Positions 10,760-22,600 of a stretch of 64,000 nucleotides of DNA are shown here, piece by piece; the first letter of the stretch is position 1, and the number at the start of each line of letters is the position of its first letter. The translations under genes and the position numbers were made by a program. The stretch spans positions 3,348,001-3,412,000 of the forward strand of contig BSBN01001150.1 in assembly GCA_027924645.1 (NCBI GenBank), in the 5' to 3' direction. The notes beneath the pieces are model-generated. The model was given only the letters and a program-made list of their open reading frames with translations. It had not been told where the DNA came from and made no database searches. The DNA is from Cunninghamia lanceolata. Taxonomy: Eukaryota > Streptophyta > Pinopsida > Cupressales > Cupressaceae.

Positions 10760-12099
10760 TGATGCAGTTTAGGGGAAGGTGTTCAAACTATCCTCATATG
10801 TCTTTTGTTTGATCATGTAAGAAACTTGCTGTCCTCTTACAATGCAAGCTAGAAAGGTAGGTAAAAAGTGCCATTTCATGGTTTGAATACATGAACTACT
10901 TATCAAACCTCCCAACCCCCTTGGACCACACTAAATTGACCAGGAGATACTCACTAAACTCACAAAACACCCTGAATGCTTGTTTCACCTATCGTTTCTT
11001 CACAACTTGACCTTCTTGCTTGTAGCCCTAGAAATGGGGTTTTTTAGACAAAACTTGCAGGAAAATTGACAAACCCATGAACAAACTAGATTCCTAGATA
11101 CCCATTAGGGAGATACATATCTAACATGCAATAGGGAATGCTTTGTAACATATGCCTTAAAATAGGATTGTTCTAGCTGAAATTAGGCCTAATTAGGCCT
11201 TTGCAACATAGCAATAATGTGTGAAACTTGCCCTAGGCTTCCAAGACCTACTCCAGGGCTTCAAATAGGTTGTAAATGATCTGAGTAAACTATTTATAGG
11301 GTTCATGGGTCATTCCAAGTCAATTTCTCTTCTAATCACTATCATACCAATGCTTAAATTGCTTAATACATGATGATATTAGGCCTTCACTGCTCCAACA
11401 AACCTCTTATACCAATCCCCTACTCCTGCATTGTAAAAAATAGACAAAAACAAGCAAAATGTCTCCATTCCATCCCTTGTTTGGTCATGGTGCAGATGGA
11501 ATGGCTAAGAAAACCATCATTTTCTCCAAAACCCTTAAAACTAGGGTTTTTAACCTAGTTACAAAAAAATGTAGATAAAATCCCTTAAAAATAATGAAAA
11601 TCCTCCAAATTTGGTTCAAAAGAAAGGTAGCTCAATCCACTTGCAGATTTCAGAGGTTTTCTACCATGACCATACAGTACGGGTGAGTACAGAATGAAGA
11701 AAATGCAGAAAAATAGTAAAATTACAGAAAAAGACTGATAAACTCTGTTATTTCTCCTCAAAATCTCCTCTCCTTGCTTGTTTTTCACCTCTAAGAATAT
11801 AATAATGTATATTACAAATTTATTTCCACGATTCCATCACTCTCCCTCATGGAAAAGCCCAAAAAAGAGGGCAATAAAGCCTGTCCACTAAAAATAGACT
11901 GTCCTAATTTTTAGGAAAACTGCAGACTCACTACACAAAATGACTATTCTAAACCTCCACTACATGTTCATGCCTCAAATTGATTTATTAGAATATTAAA
12001 TGAGATAACTCCCCCTATAATCTCTACTCAAACCAAAAATATGAAACTTAAGACCAAAAATACAAAATTGATGACTAGAGTCTAGGTGCCCCTGCACCA
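10760..12099 (-). repeat. 3' LTR of the chromovirus
   Basis: The block runs from tgatgcagtt to ..cctgcacca and aligns throughout with 16770-18100, differing by scattered substitutions and small indels (for example tacgggtgag against tacgggcgag). Confidence 0.94.
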
Positions 12100-12119
12100 T
12101 ACACCCAAGGAGAAGGATC

Positions 12120-12575
12120 TCAACTTCCACCTGAGATCAGATCAGTGACTGTTGTGCCATGTTTTTCAATATCTTCATCTGTCATCCAAGTGGCATCCTC
12201 ATGAGGAAGACCTTGCCACTTCACCAAGTATTCATTATAGACCTTATGTCTTATCCTCTTGACTTCTTTGGTATCTAGAATTGCTTCAAGTTTGACTGGT
12301 GCAGCAGGAGGAAGATCTTGAATCCAATTAGCATCATCAATACCTTCATCAGTACCTATACCTACATCCAAAGATCCCTGGAAAGGATATAAGTCAGCAA
12401 TGTTAAAGATTGGTGAGATAGCAACTCTAGGAGGGAGTTCTATCTTATATGCATTTTAACCAAACTTGTGGACCACCTTGCATGGCCCAATCTTCTTCAT
12501 CAACAACTTAGTGTATTTGCCCTTAGGTAACCTCTCTTTCCTGAGATGTGCAAGTACTAAATCCTCTACTTTCAA
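12120..12575 (-). pseudogene. integrase C-terminus and chromodomain
   Basis: The terminal 83 codons (12120-12371) contain PVKLEAILDTKEVKRIRH, YNEYLVKWQGLPHEDATW and DIEKHG, the chromodomain core that defines chromoviruses. It is thought to guide integration to particular chromatin marks. The stretch 12372-12575 encodes the linking part of integrase (KYTKLLMKKIGP, YKIELPPRVA) but holds stop codons. Together they form the end of the polyprotein next to the 3' LTR. Confidence 0.88.
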
Positions 12576-13199
12576 CTAAACATTCCTCCTCTTCAAGTCT
12601 GCATGTTTCTTATAAGTTTCCACACTCTTCTTGAGTTGTTCTCTAACTTGATCATGGATATCCTTCATAGCCATTGCAAACTCCTCTCCTTCAGCACTTC
12701 TCTTCTCTACCCCTCTCAAATATCTTAGTTCAAATATGCCTCTTGGGTTCAATCCATACACAACTTCAAAAGGACTCTTCCCTATGCTCCTGTTAATGGA
12801 GTCATTGTATGCATACTCTGCCTGTGGGAGAACAAGATCCCATTGCTGTCCATGTTCCTTTGTGAGACATCTAAGCAAGTTCCCCAATGATCTATTCACT
12901 ACTTCAGTTTGCCCATCTGTTTGTGGGTGATAGGCAGAGCTGAAGGTCAAATTGGTTCCTAGTTTCTTCCATAAGGTCCTCCAAAAGTGGCCTATAAACT
13001 TTGAGTCTTTGTCAGAAACAATAGTGAGGGGCAGTCCATGGATTCTAACTATCTCCTTGAAGAATAGACTTGCAATATTTGATGCATCACTTGTGCATTT
13101 GCAAGGAACGAAGTGTGCCATCTTGCTAAATTTGTCCACAACAACAAAAGTATTGTCTACTCCCCTCTGTGTCTTAGGTAGGCCTAACACAAAATCCAT
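12576..13199 (-). CDS. gypsy integrase catalytic core
   Basis: An open frame of 207 codons gives the D-D-E core: TFVVVDKFSKMAHF (first Asp), TIVSDKDSKFIGHFW (second Asp), SSAYHPQTDGQTEVVNRSL (Glu), then YAYNDSINRSIGKSPFEVVYG. The triad is intact. It joins element DNA to the host. Codon 1 shown is only the first Met after a break; in the element this is part of one polyprotein. Confidence 0.92.
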   Translation of the reverse strand: MDFVLGLPKTQRGVDNTFVVVDKFSKMAHFVPCKCTSDASNIASLFFKEIVRIHGLPLTIVSDKDSKFIGHFWRTLWKKLGTNLTFSSAYHPQTDGQTEVVNRSLGNLLRCLTKEHGQQWDLVLPQAEYAYNDSINRSIGKSPFEVVYGLNPRGIFELRYLRGVEKRSAEGEEFAMAMKDIHDQVREQLKKSVETYKKHADLKRRNV

Positions 13200-13208
13200 A
13201 CTAAGATG

Positions 13209-13430
13209 TTACCAAGGTCTGCTAAGAATTGGAAGAGGCTGATACAAGCCTGCATTTGAACTAGAGCCCTTGGCTCTTTGACAAATTCCACAAGACTCAA
13301 CAAATTTTTCAATTTTAGTCTGCATCTTAGGCCAATAATAGAATCTTCTTACCTGATCTAGTGTCTTGTCCAATTCAAAATGTCCTCCAAGACTCCCACA
13401 ATGCTTCTCCCTTATGAGATTTGTCCTCAT
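13209..13430 (-). pseudogene. integrase zinc-binding (HHCC) domain
   Basis: The 73-codon frame includes LIREKHCGSLGGHF, the FYYWPKM motif and ESCGICQRAKG, which form the H-H-C-C zinc module ahead of the gypsy integrase core. A stop separates it from the core by a few codons. Confidence 0.9.
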
Positions 13431-13503
13431 TGAGCACTTAGGGATGCATAACTAAGCTCCCTTGAATAACAATCCATCTTGTAATAAAAAATCAAAATAT
13501 TGG

Positions 13504-14805
13504 TCATGAAAAGTACCCATGAAATTGTTGGAAAATGGAATATATCTCCTTGAAGTTTGCATCAACAGCATAGATGTCTTTTAGTGCTTCCAATCCTACA
13601 CTCTGGAGTCGTATTTCATGGACTAGAACTGATCTTCTACTTAGTGCATCAACTACCTTATTGGCTTGGACCTTTTTGTGCTTGACGGTAAATGTATAAC
13701 TTTGTAAGTATTCAACCCACTTGACATGCCTATGGCTCAACTTGTCTTGGCTGTTCAAAAAACTTAGAGCATGGCTATCTATGAAAACTATTAATTCCTT
13801 TGGCAAAAGATAGTGTCTCCATTTCCTTAATGACTGTACTAATGCATAGAGTTCTAGGTCATAAGAAGAATACCTTTTCTTAGCCTCATTTAGCTTCTCA
13901 CTAAAGAAAGATCTAGGTCTACCCTCTTGGCTCAAGACTACACCTACTGCAGATCCACTTGCATCACACTCCACTGTGAAGATCTTATTGAAGTCAGGCA
14001 AAGCAAGAATGGGCTGTTGTGCTACTCTTTTCTTCAAGTATTCAAAACTCTTTGTTGCCTCGTCAGTCCATTGGAACTTCCTCTTCTTATCTCCTTTAAT
14101 AGTGTCAATGATAGAAGAACAAATATGACTCAAATTTTTAATAAACTTCCTGTAAAAGGTAGCCAAACCATGAAAACTTCTTACCTCTCCTATTGATTTT
14201 GGAGCTGGCCAACTGAGAATGGTATCAACCTTTGAAGGATCCATCTTCAATGTGCCTTTGGAGATCACAAAACCCAAGTATTCTAGTTCCACCTTCAGAA
14301 ACTCACACTTTTTGAGGTTTATCATTAGCTTCTCCTCATGCAACCTCTGCAAAACCATGTCAAGATGCTGCAAGTGCTCCTCCTTTGTCTTACTAAACAC
14401 AAGAATATCATCTAAATAAACAACAACAAACTTTCCAATAAAAGGCTCCAGGACCTCATTCATTAGTCTCATAAATGTGTTAGGAGCATTAGACAAACCA
14501 AAGGGCATTACCATCCATTCATATAGTTCTTCATTGGTCTTGAAGGTAGTTTTCCATTCATCTCCTTCCCTTATCCTAATATGGTGATATCCACTTTTGA
14601 GATCAATTTTAGAAAAATAACATGCACCTCCTAAACAATCCATTATGTCCTCTATTCTAGGTATGGGAAATCTATACCTGATTGTGATTTTGTTTATTTC
14701 CCTAGAGTCAATACACATCCTCCACTCTCCTCCTTTCTTAGGTGCTAAAACGGTAGGGACAGCACATGGACTTAAGCTTTCTCTGATGAGGCCTTTATCT
14801 AACAA
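13504..14805 (-). CDS. gypsy reverse transcriptase and RNase H
   Basis: This is the longest frame in the window (433 codons). RT blocks: PTVLAPKKGGEWRMCIDSRE, KIDLKSGYHHIRIREGDEWKT, VMPFGLSNAPNTF and the catalytic VVYLDDILVFS. A thumb and linker follow, then RNase H: TVECDASGSAVGVVLSQ, RYSSYDLELYAL and a FIDSHAL box (family FTDH/DH), ending DALSRR. The polymerase copies element RNA into DNA. All polymerase Asp residues are present. The N-terminal start of the RT is in another phase upstream (14806-14977). Confidence 0.94.
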   Translation of the reverse strand: MLDKGLIRESLSPCAVPTVLAPKKGGEWRMCIDSREINKITIRYRFPIPRIEDIMDCLGGACYFSKIDLKSGYHHIRIREGDEWKTTFKTNEELYEWMVMPFGLSNAPNTFMRLMNEVLEPFIGKFVVVYLDDILVFSKTKEEHLQHLDMVLQRLHEEKLMINLKKCEFLKVELEYLGFVISKGTLKMDPSKVDTILSWPAPKSIGEVRSFHGLATFYRKFIKNLSHICSSIIDTIKGDKKRKFQWTDEATKSFEYLKKRVAQQPILALPDFNKIFTVECDASGSAVGVVLSQEGRPRSFFSEKLNEAKKRYSSYDLELYALVQSLRKWRHYLLPKELIVFIDSHALSFLNSQDKLSHRHVKWVEYLQSYTFTVKHKKVQANKVVDALSRRSVLVHEIRLQSVGLEALKDIYAVDANFKEIYSIFQQFHGYFS

Positions 14806-14977
14806 CTCTTGGACTTGTGCCTTGATTTCTTCATTCTCTTGTGGGGTCAGTTTGTATGCATCCTTGTTAGGTAGACTGGCACTAGGTATTAGGTCTATGT
14901 GATGGTTGATGTCTCATGGGAGGCAATGAACTTGGTAGCTCATCTACTACTATGTCCTTATACTTGTCCAACAAAGA

Positions 14978-15646
14978 CTAAACTTCACTAGGTATATCTT
15001 CTACCTTATTTGTTGTTGCATCAGACTTAGTCTTAGGTCTGATCACTACTGCAAATCCTTGTCCTTCATCTTTCATTGTTTGTAAAAACTCATTCTTTCC
15101 TACCACCATGATGCTAGACCCAATCTGCTTATCAGATTCTTCTTCAGGAAGGGGTGTTAATGAGAATGAAACTCCATCTTTCTCTATCACATAAATATTC
15201 TTCTGACCATCATGCTTGCTCTTTCTATCATGTTGCCAAGGTCTTCCTAGCAATAGGTGACAAACATCCATGGGGATGATGTCACAAAGGATCTTATCCT
15301 TGTAACCACCAATGTTGAACTCCACCCATGCTTGTTCATTCACTAAGACTTGCTGCCCCTTATTCAACCATGACACCTTGTAAGGTGTGGGGTGAGGAAT
15401 CTTCTTCAAATGCGGCTTGTCTACCATTTCCAAATAAACTAGATTATTAGTGGATCCTAAATCAACAACTACCTTGCATACCTTGCCATGTGATTTGCAT
15501 GTTGTCCTAAACAATGACTTCCTCTGTGAAGGCTCCTTGGCTGCTGGTACCTTGAGGAGTGTCCTCCTTAACATCAATGCATCACCTCTCTCAAGAGCAG
15601 CAGGTTGAAGTGGTGAATTGACACTTTCACTGTCTTCTTCATGCAC
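14978..15646 (-). pseudogene. gypsy aspartic protease region
   Basis: The 222-codon frame follows the gag zinc knuckle. It has KVVVDLGSTNNLV, the protease box whose family form is VVDSGSTDN(F/L)V; the catalytic Asp is kept but the following Ser is Leu. HLLLGRPWQHDRKSKHDG matches the conserved second half. It would cut the polyprotein. An altered box and surrounding breaks make activity doubtful. Confidence 0.88.
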
Positions 15647-16692
15647 TAATTGGGTTCTTCGTTCACCTCCTTGAGAACTTGATGATTGCTTCTCTGGGCA
15701 TTTGAATGTAGGGTGTCCAAACTGATGACAGTTGTAACATTTTCAACCAAACCTTCCTCTACTGTTTGATCTTCTTCCTCTAAAACTGCATCTTTCACTT
15801 GACTCACTTCTTGGTTCTTGATTCTCTTTATTGCTGCCACTGGATTCTCCTTGTTGTTTCTGGGATTGTCCTCTTGCACTAAATTTCCCTCTTCCTCTAA
15901 AACTCCTTCCTCTGCCCCTAGTCTGTTGATCTTGTTTTCTTTTTATCTTTTCTTCTGCCCTTACTGCCAATTGGAAGCATTCTTCCACATTTCTAGGGGT
16001 GGCCAGACTGATTTCTTCCTAAATATTGAGCCTAATCCCATTGATATACCTAGCAATTTTCTCAACTTCATCTTCAGTGTGTCTTGTCCTCATGGTCAGC
16101 TTGTGGAATTCTTTAGTATAGGCTATAACATCCATGTCTTTTTGTTTTAAATTCCATAATCTCCTGAAGGTTTAAATTGCATAATCCCTAGGAATAAATT
16201 GACTCTTCACTTTGGACACCATCTGGTCCCATGAACCGATCTTTACTTTTCCTTGCCTTAATCTTTCTAATTGAACATAGTTCCACCATGTCAATGTTGG
16301 CCCCTTCAACTTGGTCTTAGCTAGTTTGACCTTCTACACTTCTGGCATCTCCTTGTACTCAAAGTAGTTATCCAAGGCATCAATCCAAATACTTCCTCAC
16401 TATTCATTTTTCCTTCATACATGGGCAACTCCATTTTCACATCAGTGCCCTCTCCTTTCACAGTCTGTAGCATCTTCATAAACCTTGTATCATCTGGATC
16501 CATCTCTTCCACATTAGATCCCTCTTGATGGCCTACATTCTCACCCTCATTTTCTTGGTCACTATCTTCCTCAATGACCCCACCTCTTCTCAGGTTTTCT
16601 TCAATGGTTGCAAGTCTGGCTAGGGCTCCTTCTTGAGATTCCTTCATTATTCTCACTTCTCTAGTGAGGATTGGACTGGCTCTTGGAGGCAT
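15646..16692 (-). pseudogene. gypsy gag, frameshifted
   Basis: Starting at MPPRASPILTREVR (16692) the frame gives the acidic N-terminus and PMYEGKMNSEEVF. It then shifts phase near 16380 and continues as capsid sequence (YFEYKEMPEV, LKGPTLTWWNYVQLERLR, FIPRDYAIQTFRRLWNLKQK, VEECFQLAVRAEEK). A basic Arg-Gly stretch and the CCHC knuckle CYNCHQFGHPTFKCPE follow. A TGA stands two codons before the knuckle. So gag is interrupted at least twice. Confidence 0.88.
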
Positions 16693-16755
16693 CTTGCACT
16701 ATTTCTTTGTCACACTTCAACTTCCTTCTTTCTTCCCAAATAGAACCTATCCTAG

Positions 16756-16767
16756 GCTCTGATACCA
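16756..16767 (-). promoter_or_regulatory. primer binding site of the chromovirus
   Basis: TGGTATCAGAGC on the minus strand, two bases from the LTR at 16770; complementary to initiator tRNA-Met. Confidence 0.93.
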
Positions 16768-16769
16768 CT

Positions 16770-18100
16770 TGATGCAGAGAAAGGGAAGGTGTTCAAACTT
16801 TTCTCAAATGTCTTTTGTTTGATCATGTAAGAAACTTCTTGTCCTCTTACAATGCAAGCTAGAAAGATAGGTAAAAAGATCCATTTCATGGTTTGAATAC
16901 TTATCAAACCTCCCAACCCCCTTGGACCACACTAAATTGACCAAGAGATACTCACTAAACTCACAAAACACCTTGAATGCTTTTTTCACTTATCGTTTCT
17001 TCACAACTTGACCTTCTTGCCTGTAGCCCTAGAAATGGGGTTTTTTGGACAAAACTTGTAAGAAAACTGACAAACCCATGAACAAACTAGATTCCTAGAT
17101 ACCCATTAGGGAGATACATAACATATCTAACATGCAACAGGGAATGCTTTGTAACATATGCCTTAAAATAGGACTATTCTAGCTGAAATTAGGCCTAATT
17201 AGGCCTCTGTAACATAGTAGTAATGTGTGAAACTTGCCCTAGGCTTCCAAGACCTACTCCAGGGCTTCAAATAGGTTGTAAATGATCTGAGTAAACTATT
17301 TATAGGGTTCATGGGTCATTCCAAGTCAATTGCTCTTCTAATCACTATCATACCAATGCTTAAATTGCCTAATACATGATATTAGGCCTTCACTGCTCCA
17401 ACAGACCTCTTATACCAATCCCCTACTCCTGCACTGTCAAAAACAGACAAAAACAAGCAAAATGTCTCCATTCCATCCCTTATTTTGTCATGGTGCAGAT
17501 GGAATGGCTAAGAAAACCATCATTTTCTCCAAAACCCTTAAAACTAGGGTTTTTAACCCGGTTACGAAAAATGCAGATAAAATCCCTTAAAAATAATGAA
17601 ATCCTCCAAATTTGGTTCAAAAGAAAGGTAGGTCAATCCACTTGCAAATTTTAGAGGTTTTCCACCATGATCGTATAGTACGGGCGAGTACAGAATGAAG
17701 AAAATGCAGAAAAACAGTAAATTGCAGAAAAAGACTAGTAAACTCTGTTATTTCTCCTCAAAATCTCCTCTTCCTCACTTGTTTTTCACCTTTGAGAATA
17801 TAATAATGTCTACTACAAAGTAATTTCCATGATTCCATCACTCTCCCTTGGGGAAAAGCCCAAAAAAGAGGGCAATAAAGCTTGTCCACTAAAAATAGAC
17901 TGTCCTAATTTTTAGGAAAACTGCAAACTCACTACACAAAATGACTATTCTAAACCTCCACTAAATTTTCATGCCTCAAATGGATTTATTACAATGTTAA
18001 ATGAGATAACTCCCCCTATAATCTTCACTCAAACCAAAAATATCAAACTTAAGACCAAAAATACAAAATTGATGACTAGAGTCTAGGTGCCCCTACACCA
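16770..18100 (-). repeat. 5' LTR of the chromovirus
   Basis: The block runs from tgatgcagag to ..ccctacacca, matching the left LTR. It is followed by the gtaga duplication at 18101-18105. In its own orientation it should hold the element promoter, but I cannot place the start site. Confidence 0.94.
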
Positions 18101-18540
18101 GTAGACATGTATGCGAAATGTGCAAGCAGAGACAAGGCTTGCAAACACTTTGACTGAATGCCTCATGGCAATGTCATCTCATGGCATGCACTGATTGTAG
18201 GATATGCACAAAATGGATTCGTTAAAAAGGCTTTAGAAACTTTTAAGCAAATGCCACTAGCTGGTGTAAAGCCAATTTCCTAAACCTTTGCCAGCATACT
18301 CTCTACATGTGCCAAGATGGGAGTTATGGAACAGGGTATAGGCATCTGTCAAAGCATCGCAGAAGGGGAATTTTTAACAAATGTTATAGTTGGAAAATCT
18401 CTAGTCGACATATATGCAAACTGTGGAGACATAGACAAGGCACGTGATCTATTTTACAAAAATGCCCATGAGAAATGCGGGCTCGTGGACTGCAATAATT
18501 GCAGGTTATAACAAAATGGGTTGTTTAAGGACCGTAAAAA
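18101..18540 (+). pseudogene. captured PPR gene fragment in LARD left LTR
   Basis: Reading on the plus strand after the chromovirus insertion gives PLS-type pentatricopeptide repeats: DMYAKCASRDKAC, MPHGNVISWHALIVGYAQNG, LETFKQMPLAGVKP, TFASILSTCAKMG and VGKSLVDIYANCGDIDKARD. Two in-frame stops (within FD*MPHG and KPIS*TF) kill it. PPR proteins bind organelle RNA. This is about 140 codons of a host gene carried by the retroelement, antisense to the element; the same piece is in the other LTR at 28852-29290. Confidence 0.85.
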
Positions 18541-19601
18541 CTTATCTGAAATGGTGATTTGTAGGTGCCCTCCTCTCTCCTGTCCAAGCCATCGCTGCCT
18601 CTCCATTTCCCAATTTCCAGAACCTTCTCCCGTATGAACCAATCTTCACAAGGTAATGTCTCACCACTAAGACTAGCGGTTAGGGTTAGGTTTTTTTTTT
18701 GAAATCTAATTTTGCTTCTTTATTAAAGGTTACCCCTCATTCCAAAACCCTAACATTTTCTTATAATGTTGCAACCTAGTTGCTTAGTGAACAGACTGCC
18801 CAAACTCTGATAAAAAATATGGAACTTTAAATTAAAATAACCAATTATCAAAGCTCACATAAATGATTTATTAAAATCGCTAACGTAAAACCAATTAGCA
18901 CAAATACTTAAAATGCCAATGATTTAATTAACTTAATAGGGTTCTCGAATTGATTTATTTAAAAATCACATAAAACCCCCATTCACGAAACCACGCAAAT
19001 ATCATCATTCAAATCACTGATATGACATACCAAAATAAACCACATAATAAATTAATGCAAAACCATAATAAAATACCAACAACCCATAACGAGATAACTC
19101 AACAAACAATACTAGCAAACCACATAAGACTAGATGGGCAATTCAGACGTTATCATAGGGTAACCGGAAGGTAAACACACATCATGGAACCACTGCACTA
19201 ACCGGGTGTAGTGGGCTAGGCTAGGGAATGTTTGGCCTGTGACTATCTCCAGTAACCACCATCAGGGAATAATAGTATGCTCGGGCCTGTGAATCTTGGC
19301 GAAGTCGATACCTAGTACTTGCATCACTCTGAAACCCATTACAAATATCTGCATATATATATCATATAATAGTTGAAGCATCAATGGACATTAGGAAGAG
19401 GGTCATGACATCGTAAGCCTCTCAGATACGAGTGTTATGACATCGTCCCTTTCCTATCCATAATTATACAAAAGCAATGATAATAGTATATAAACATATA
19501 AGCATGTAATCTAGCATAATAACTAATCATGTCAACATCATAATAGTATCGAAACCATCAAAGAAAAGCAACAACCAAAATGCGAATACGGGGTTGTTAC
19601 A
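18106..19601 (-). repeat. LARD left LTR, second part
   Basis: Aligns with 28858-30360 of the right LTR, including poly-T near 18690, the at-repeat near 19350 and the final acggggttgttaca. Apart from the PPR fragment at its start I see no gene. Confidence 0.9.
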
Positions 19602-19624
19602 TCCTACCCCCCTAGGACTAGGCT
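19602..19624 (-). promoter_or_regulatory. polypurine tract of the LARD
   Basis: On the minus strand the bases before the left LTR read TAGGACTAGGGGGGTAGGA, a purine-rich tract in the expected position for plus-strand priming. Confidence 0.65.
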
Positions 19625-22600
19625 TACTCCTGGAAGCCTACAATACGCTAAGATGCAGCCATAGCACACATTAATCCAAGAAATTCAATATAAATATAAA
19701 TTTCAGCGTGTCACATTCTTTTCGATATACACAGTTATGTGCAATATGTCCTAGTACCTAGGTAAAGAAGAGGCAAGGCACTCAATTTCATATAAAATAT
19801 ACATTAGCATATAACAGTTTTCTCCAATCAGAATAAGGATGATGCCATAACATTCAATTTTCTCAAAGAATCATTGTCTCAAACAGCTGATTAGTTGCTC
19901 ACAACCACCAATTTTCACATTTATGCTAGCATAAATCACATAATTTTCTCATAATTTGCAGGAAATTGCACTTTCAAGACATAAAATTTTCAATTCTCTA
20001 ACTTTTATATGCCATCATCTCTAAAATGGAGCACACAAACACACATATACATAATTTCAACCTCTAATTTCATAGCATGCATGACATCTCTTTACATATA
20101 ATGCAATAGTTTGTCACTTTTCAAGGCATAATGATGCAATTTTTTTATTCTCTTCTATATTTTTAATATGCAACTACATACATGACAAATTGTACAACCT
20201 ACATATACATACATACTCATTCACATCACAAGGCTACATTAGGGGTTCACGTGGATGTCGTAGTACCATTCGTATCCAATTATATCCATGAGTCCATAAC
20301 CAATAACCATGTCCAATATCCATATCCAATTATATCCATGAGTCCATGTGTCTTGATGGTATTGACCCACCTAGTGAGCCCCTCCATACAAGCCACAATG
20401 ACATATCTCTTGTTTGTGTAAGGGTTTTAGCCTCCAAGAGATAGTCAAACAATAGGAAGGTAGTGAATTAGAGCTTAGAACAACTCACACACACCCCCAT
20501 CCTTAAGGGTTTCCCTGCATCTATTTCCTTGTATACACTCAAACAGATAGATCTCACCATACTCGATGAGGAATCACATCACAACACATGACCAACATTC
20601 GAAAACAAAAAAAAAAAAATTAGTTTAGCCACCAAGAATATAAATAACGAAGAATAAATCTCAATTCCAACAATAAAATAAGAAAAATGTGCATAATCTT
20701 TAAAAATAAATCAAATGTAACCGCAAGAGTTACATGCCAAGAAAATCATCTGTGGCTAAACCAATACAAGCAAGATAAACCAAAGTGTTGGTCCACACAA
20801 GCAAAGTAAAAGTCACCAATAACCAAAAAGAAGATTCACAATCTTCAAAATATACACATTACAACACTACGTGACTATTGCTAGTCACCACACGAGGAAG
20901 GAGGAAAATAAGCGTGATTGTCTCAACAGTCCTTCATGTGGGTGTGGCCAACTCTCGCAACCCCACATGGAAAGGTATTGTGTCGGAACTCCCAGGTCAC
21001 ATACCTCATGTGGCGCGACCGTGCATGGTATACACCAAGTGGAGAAAGCACACAATGGCCGTATACCGCATGGCAATGTCCTGCTCATAGGAGCATCCCG
21101 CATAGTGCGTACCCACGGAGAAAGCACGTGCGGCTACACACTGAGCCAGAGGTGCACATGGCTAGATCCCACTCGCATGCCAACTGATCAGAATTGAGGC
21201 AATCTTAAGCGAACCTTCTACTCTGTGCGAGCAACCACTCCTCTCAGCACAAGTAGGAACACAACATATATACTACGCCTTCACGTATCTATGTACGTGG
21301 CATCGTGTCCTCAAGCTTAGCTCGCTACCATTAGTGACACAGCATCATCACCAGCACTATGTCAGAACATCAATGGGGTGTGGCATCGTATCTAAGGCAT
21401 TGTGTCGAAACACAAGTGATACGGGATACCTCACGGCATAGGGTAACATCCATCCACACATGTTGTGGATCATATACAAATTAACTCAGAGTAAGATCAT
21501 AGTTGTCTTTGGTACTCATACCATAAACTAATGTCATCCTCAAGAACTGTGCAGATTAGGCTAACACTATATGAACCAAGTATCTAGTCCATTAATAAGG
21601 GGAAGTAGTGATTACTTTCTCGGGAGGTTGAAACAATCGTCATCGTTTCGCGCCGCTAATATATGTACACCATGCAATTCCCTCCCAAGGAACTTTGTTG
21701 CTGTTACTACCACTCCACATATTGACCTATCAACAACCCTCAGGTTGGAAGTCAATAGGGTGACAACAAGAAAACACATAGACAATATGATTTTCTCCCA
21801 TACACATAATCCAAACATACCCTCCATGGATGGGTACACAGTATCACCATCCCATGGGCACACATTTCAAGCACTGGTTATTCACAACACATAGCAAGAG
21901 CACATTACTAGATGTTGACATCACGGGGAGTACAATCACATTTTCTCTTACCCAAGAAATACCATAGCCCACATATGACTATGCAACATGATGCAAAATA
22001 TACAACTTTACCCAATAATAAGTACTCCCAAACATCCATACCAATTTTCTCTTTTCACAAGGGCAACTCATTCACCCATAACATCATAGATTCACTTGCA
22101 ATGCTTTCAACATAACACAATAGTGCATGAGCATGTATAGCATCATTTCTACCATCTTTACATTAGTGCATAAACATAAGTAACATCTTCACAATCATCA
22201 TTACATTCACTTCTATATTCACATAATGATATACATCTCATTTTACACCCCTTACACTCTCATCTCATAATAACACATGATGTGACATCATATCACAAGT
22301 CACAATAATAACATTCATTCACAAGAGAATGAGAAACAAAACAATTAAATGAGTTTGGTTGAGGAACCCTAGTCATTTCTCAACATTCACATCCATACAT
22401 ATAAGTATAAATAACCTTGGCTATGTCAATGGCATTCAATTGCTCACTCAAAGCAAGATATGCAACATTCTTATTACCTTAGCATTCACTATTTTTAGTT
22501 TGCATTAAAGTACAAGTGTTCACCTATATGATCTCATTAGAATCACAATGCAATTGGGGAGATCAAATTTCATCAACAAGATATATCCACTAAGAAATTA

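Larger units (their letters stand above)
10760..18100 (-). mobile_element. Ty3/gypsy chromovirus, full length, recently inserted
   Basis: The element is 7341 bases, bounded by TG..CA, with LTRs of 1340 (left) and 1331 bases (right), a tRNA-iMet primer site and a perfect 5-bp target duplication. Minus-strand order is gag, protease, RT, RNase H, integrase, chromodomain, the gypsy order. A few stops and shifts break the polyprotein, but all catalytic blocks are easy to read and the LTRs are very alike. It is the youngest well-preserved element here. Confidence 0.96.

Noticed and set aside
20871..21197. 108-codon ORF and its overlapping partners as a gene
   Set aside because: Both strands and several frames are open only because the stretch is GC-richer; no domain or start context supports one of them.
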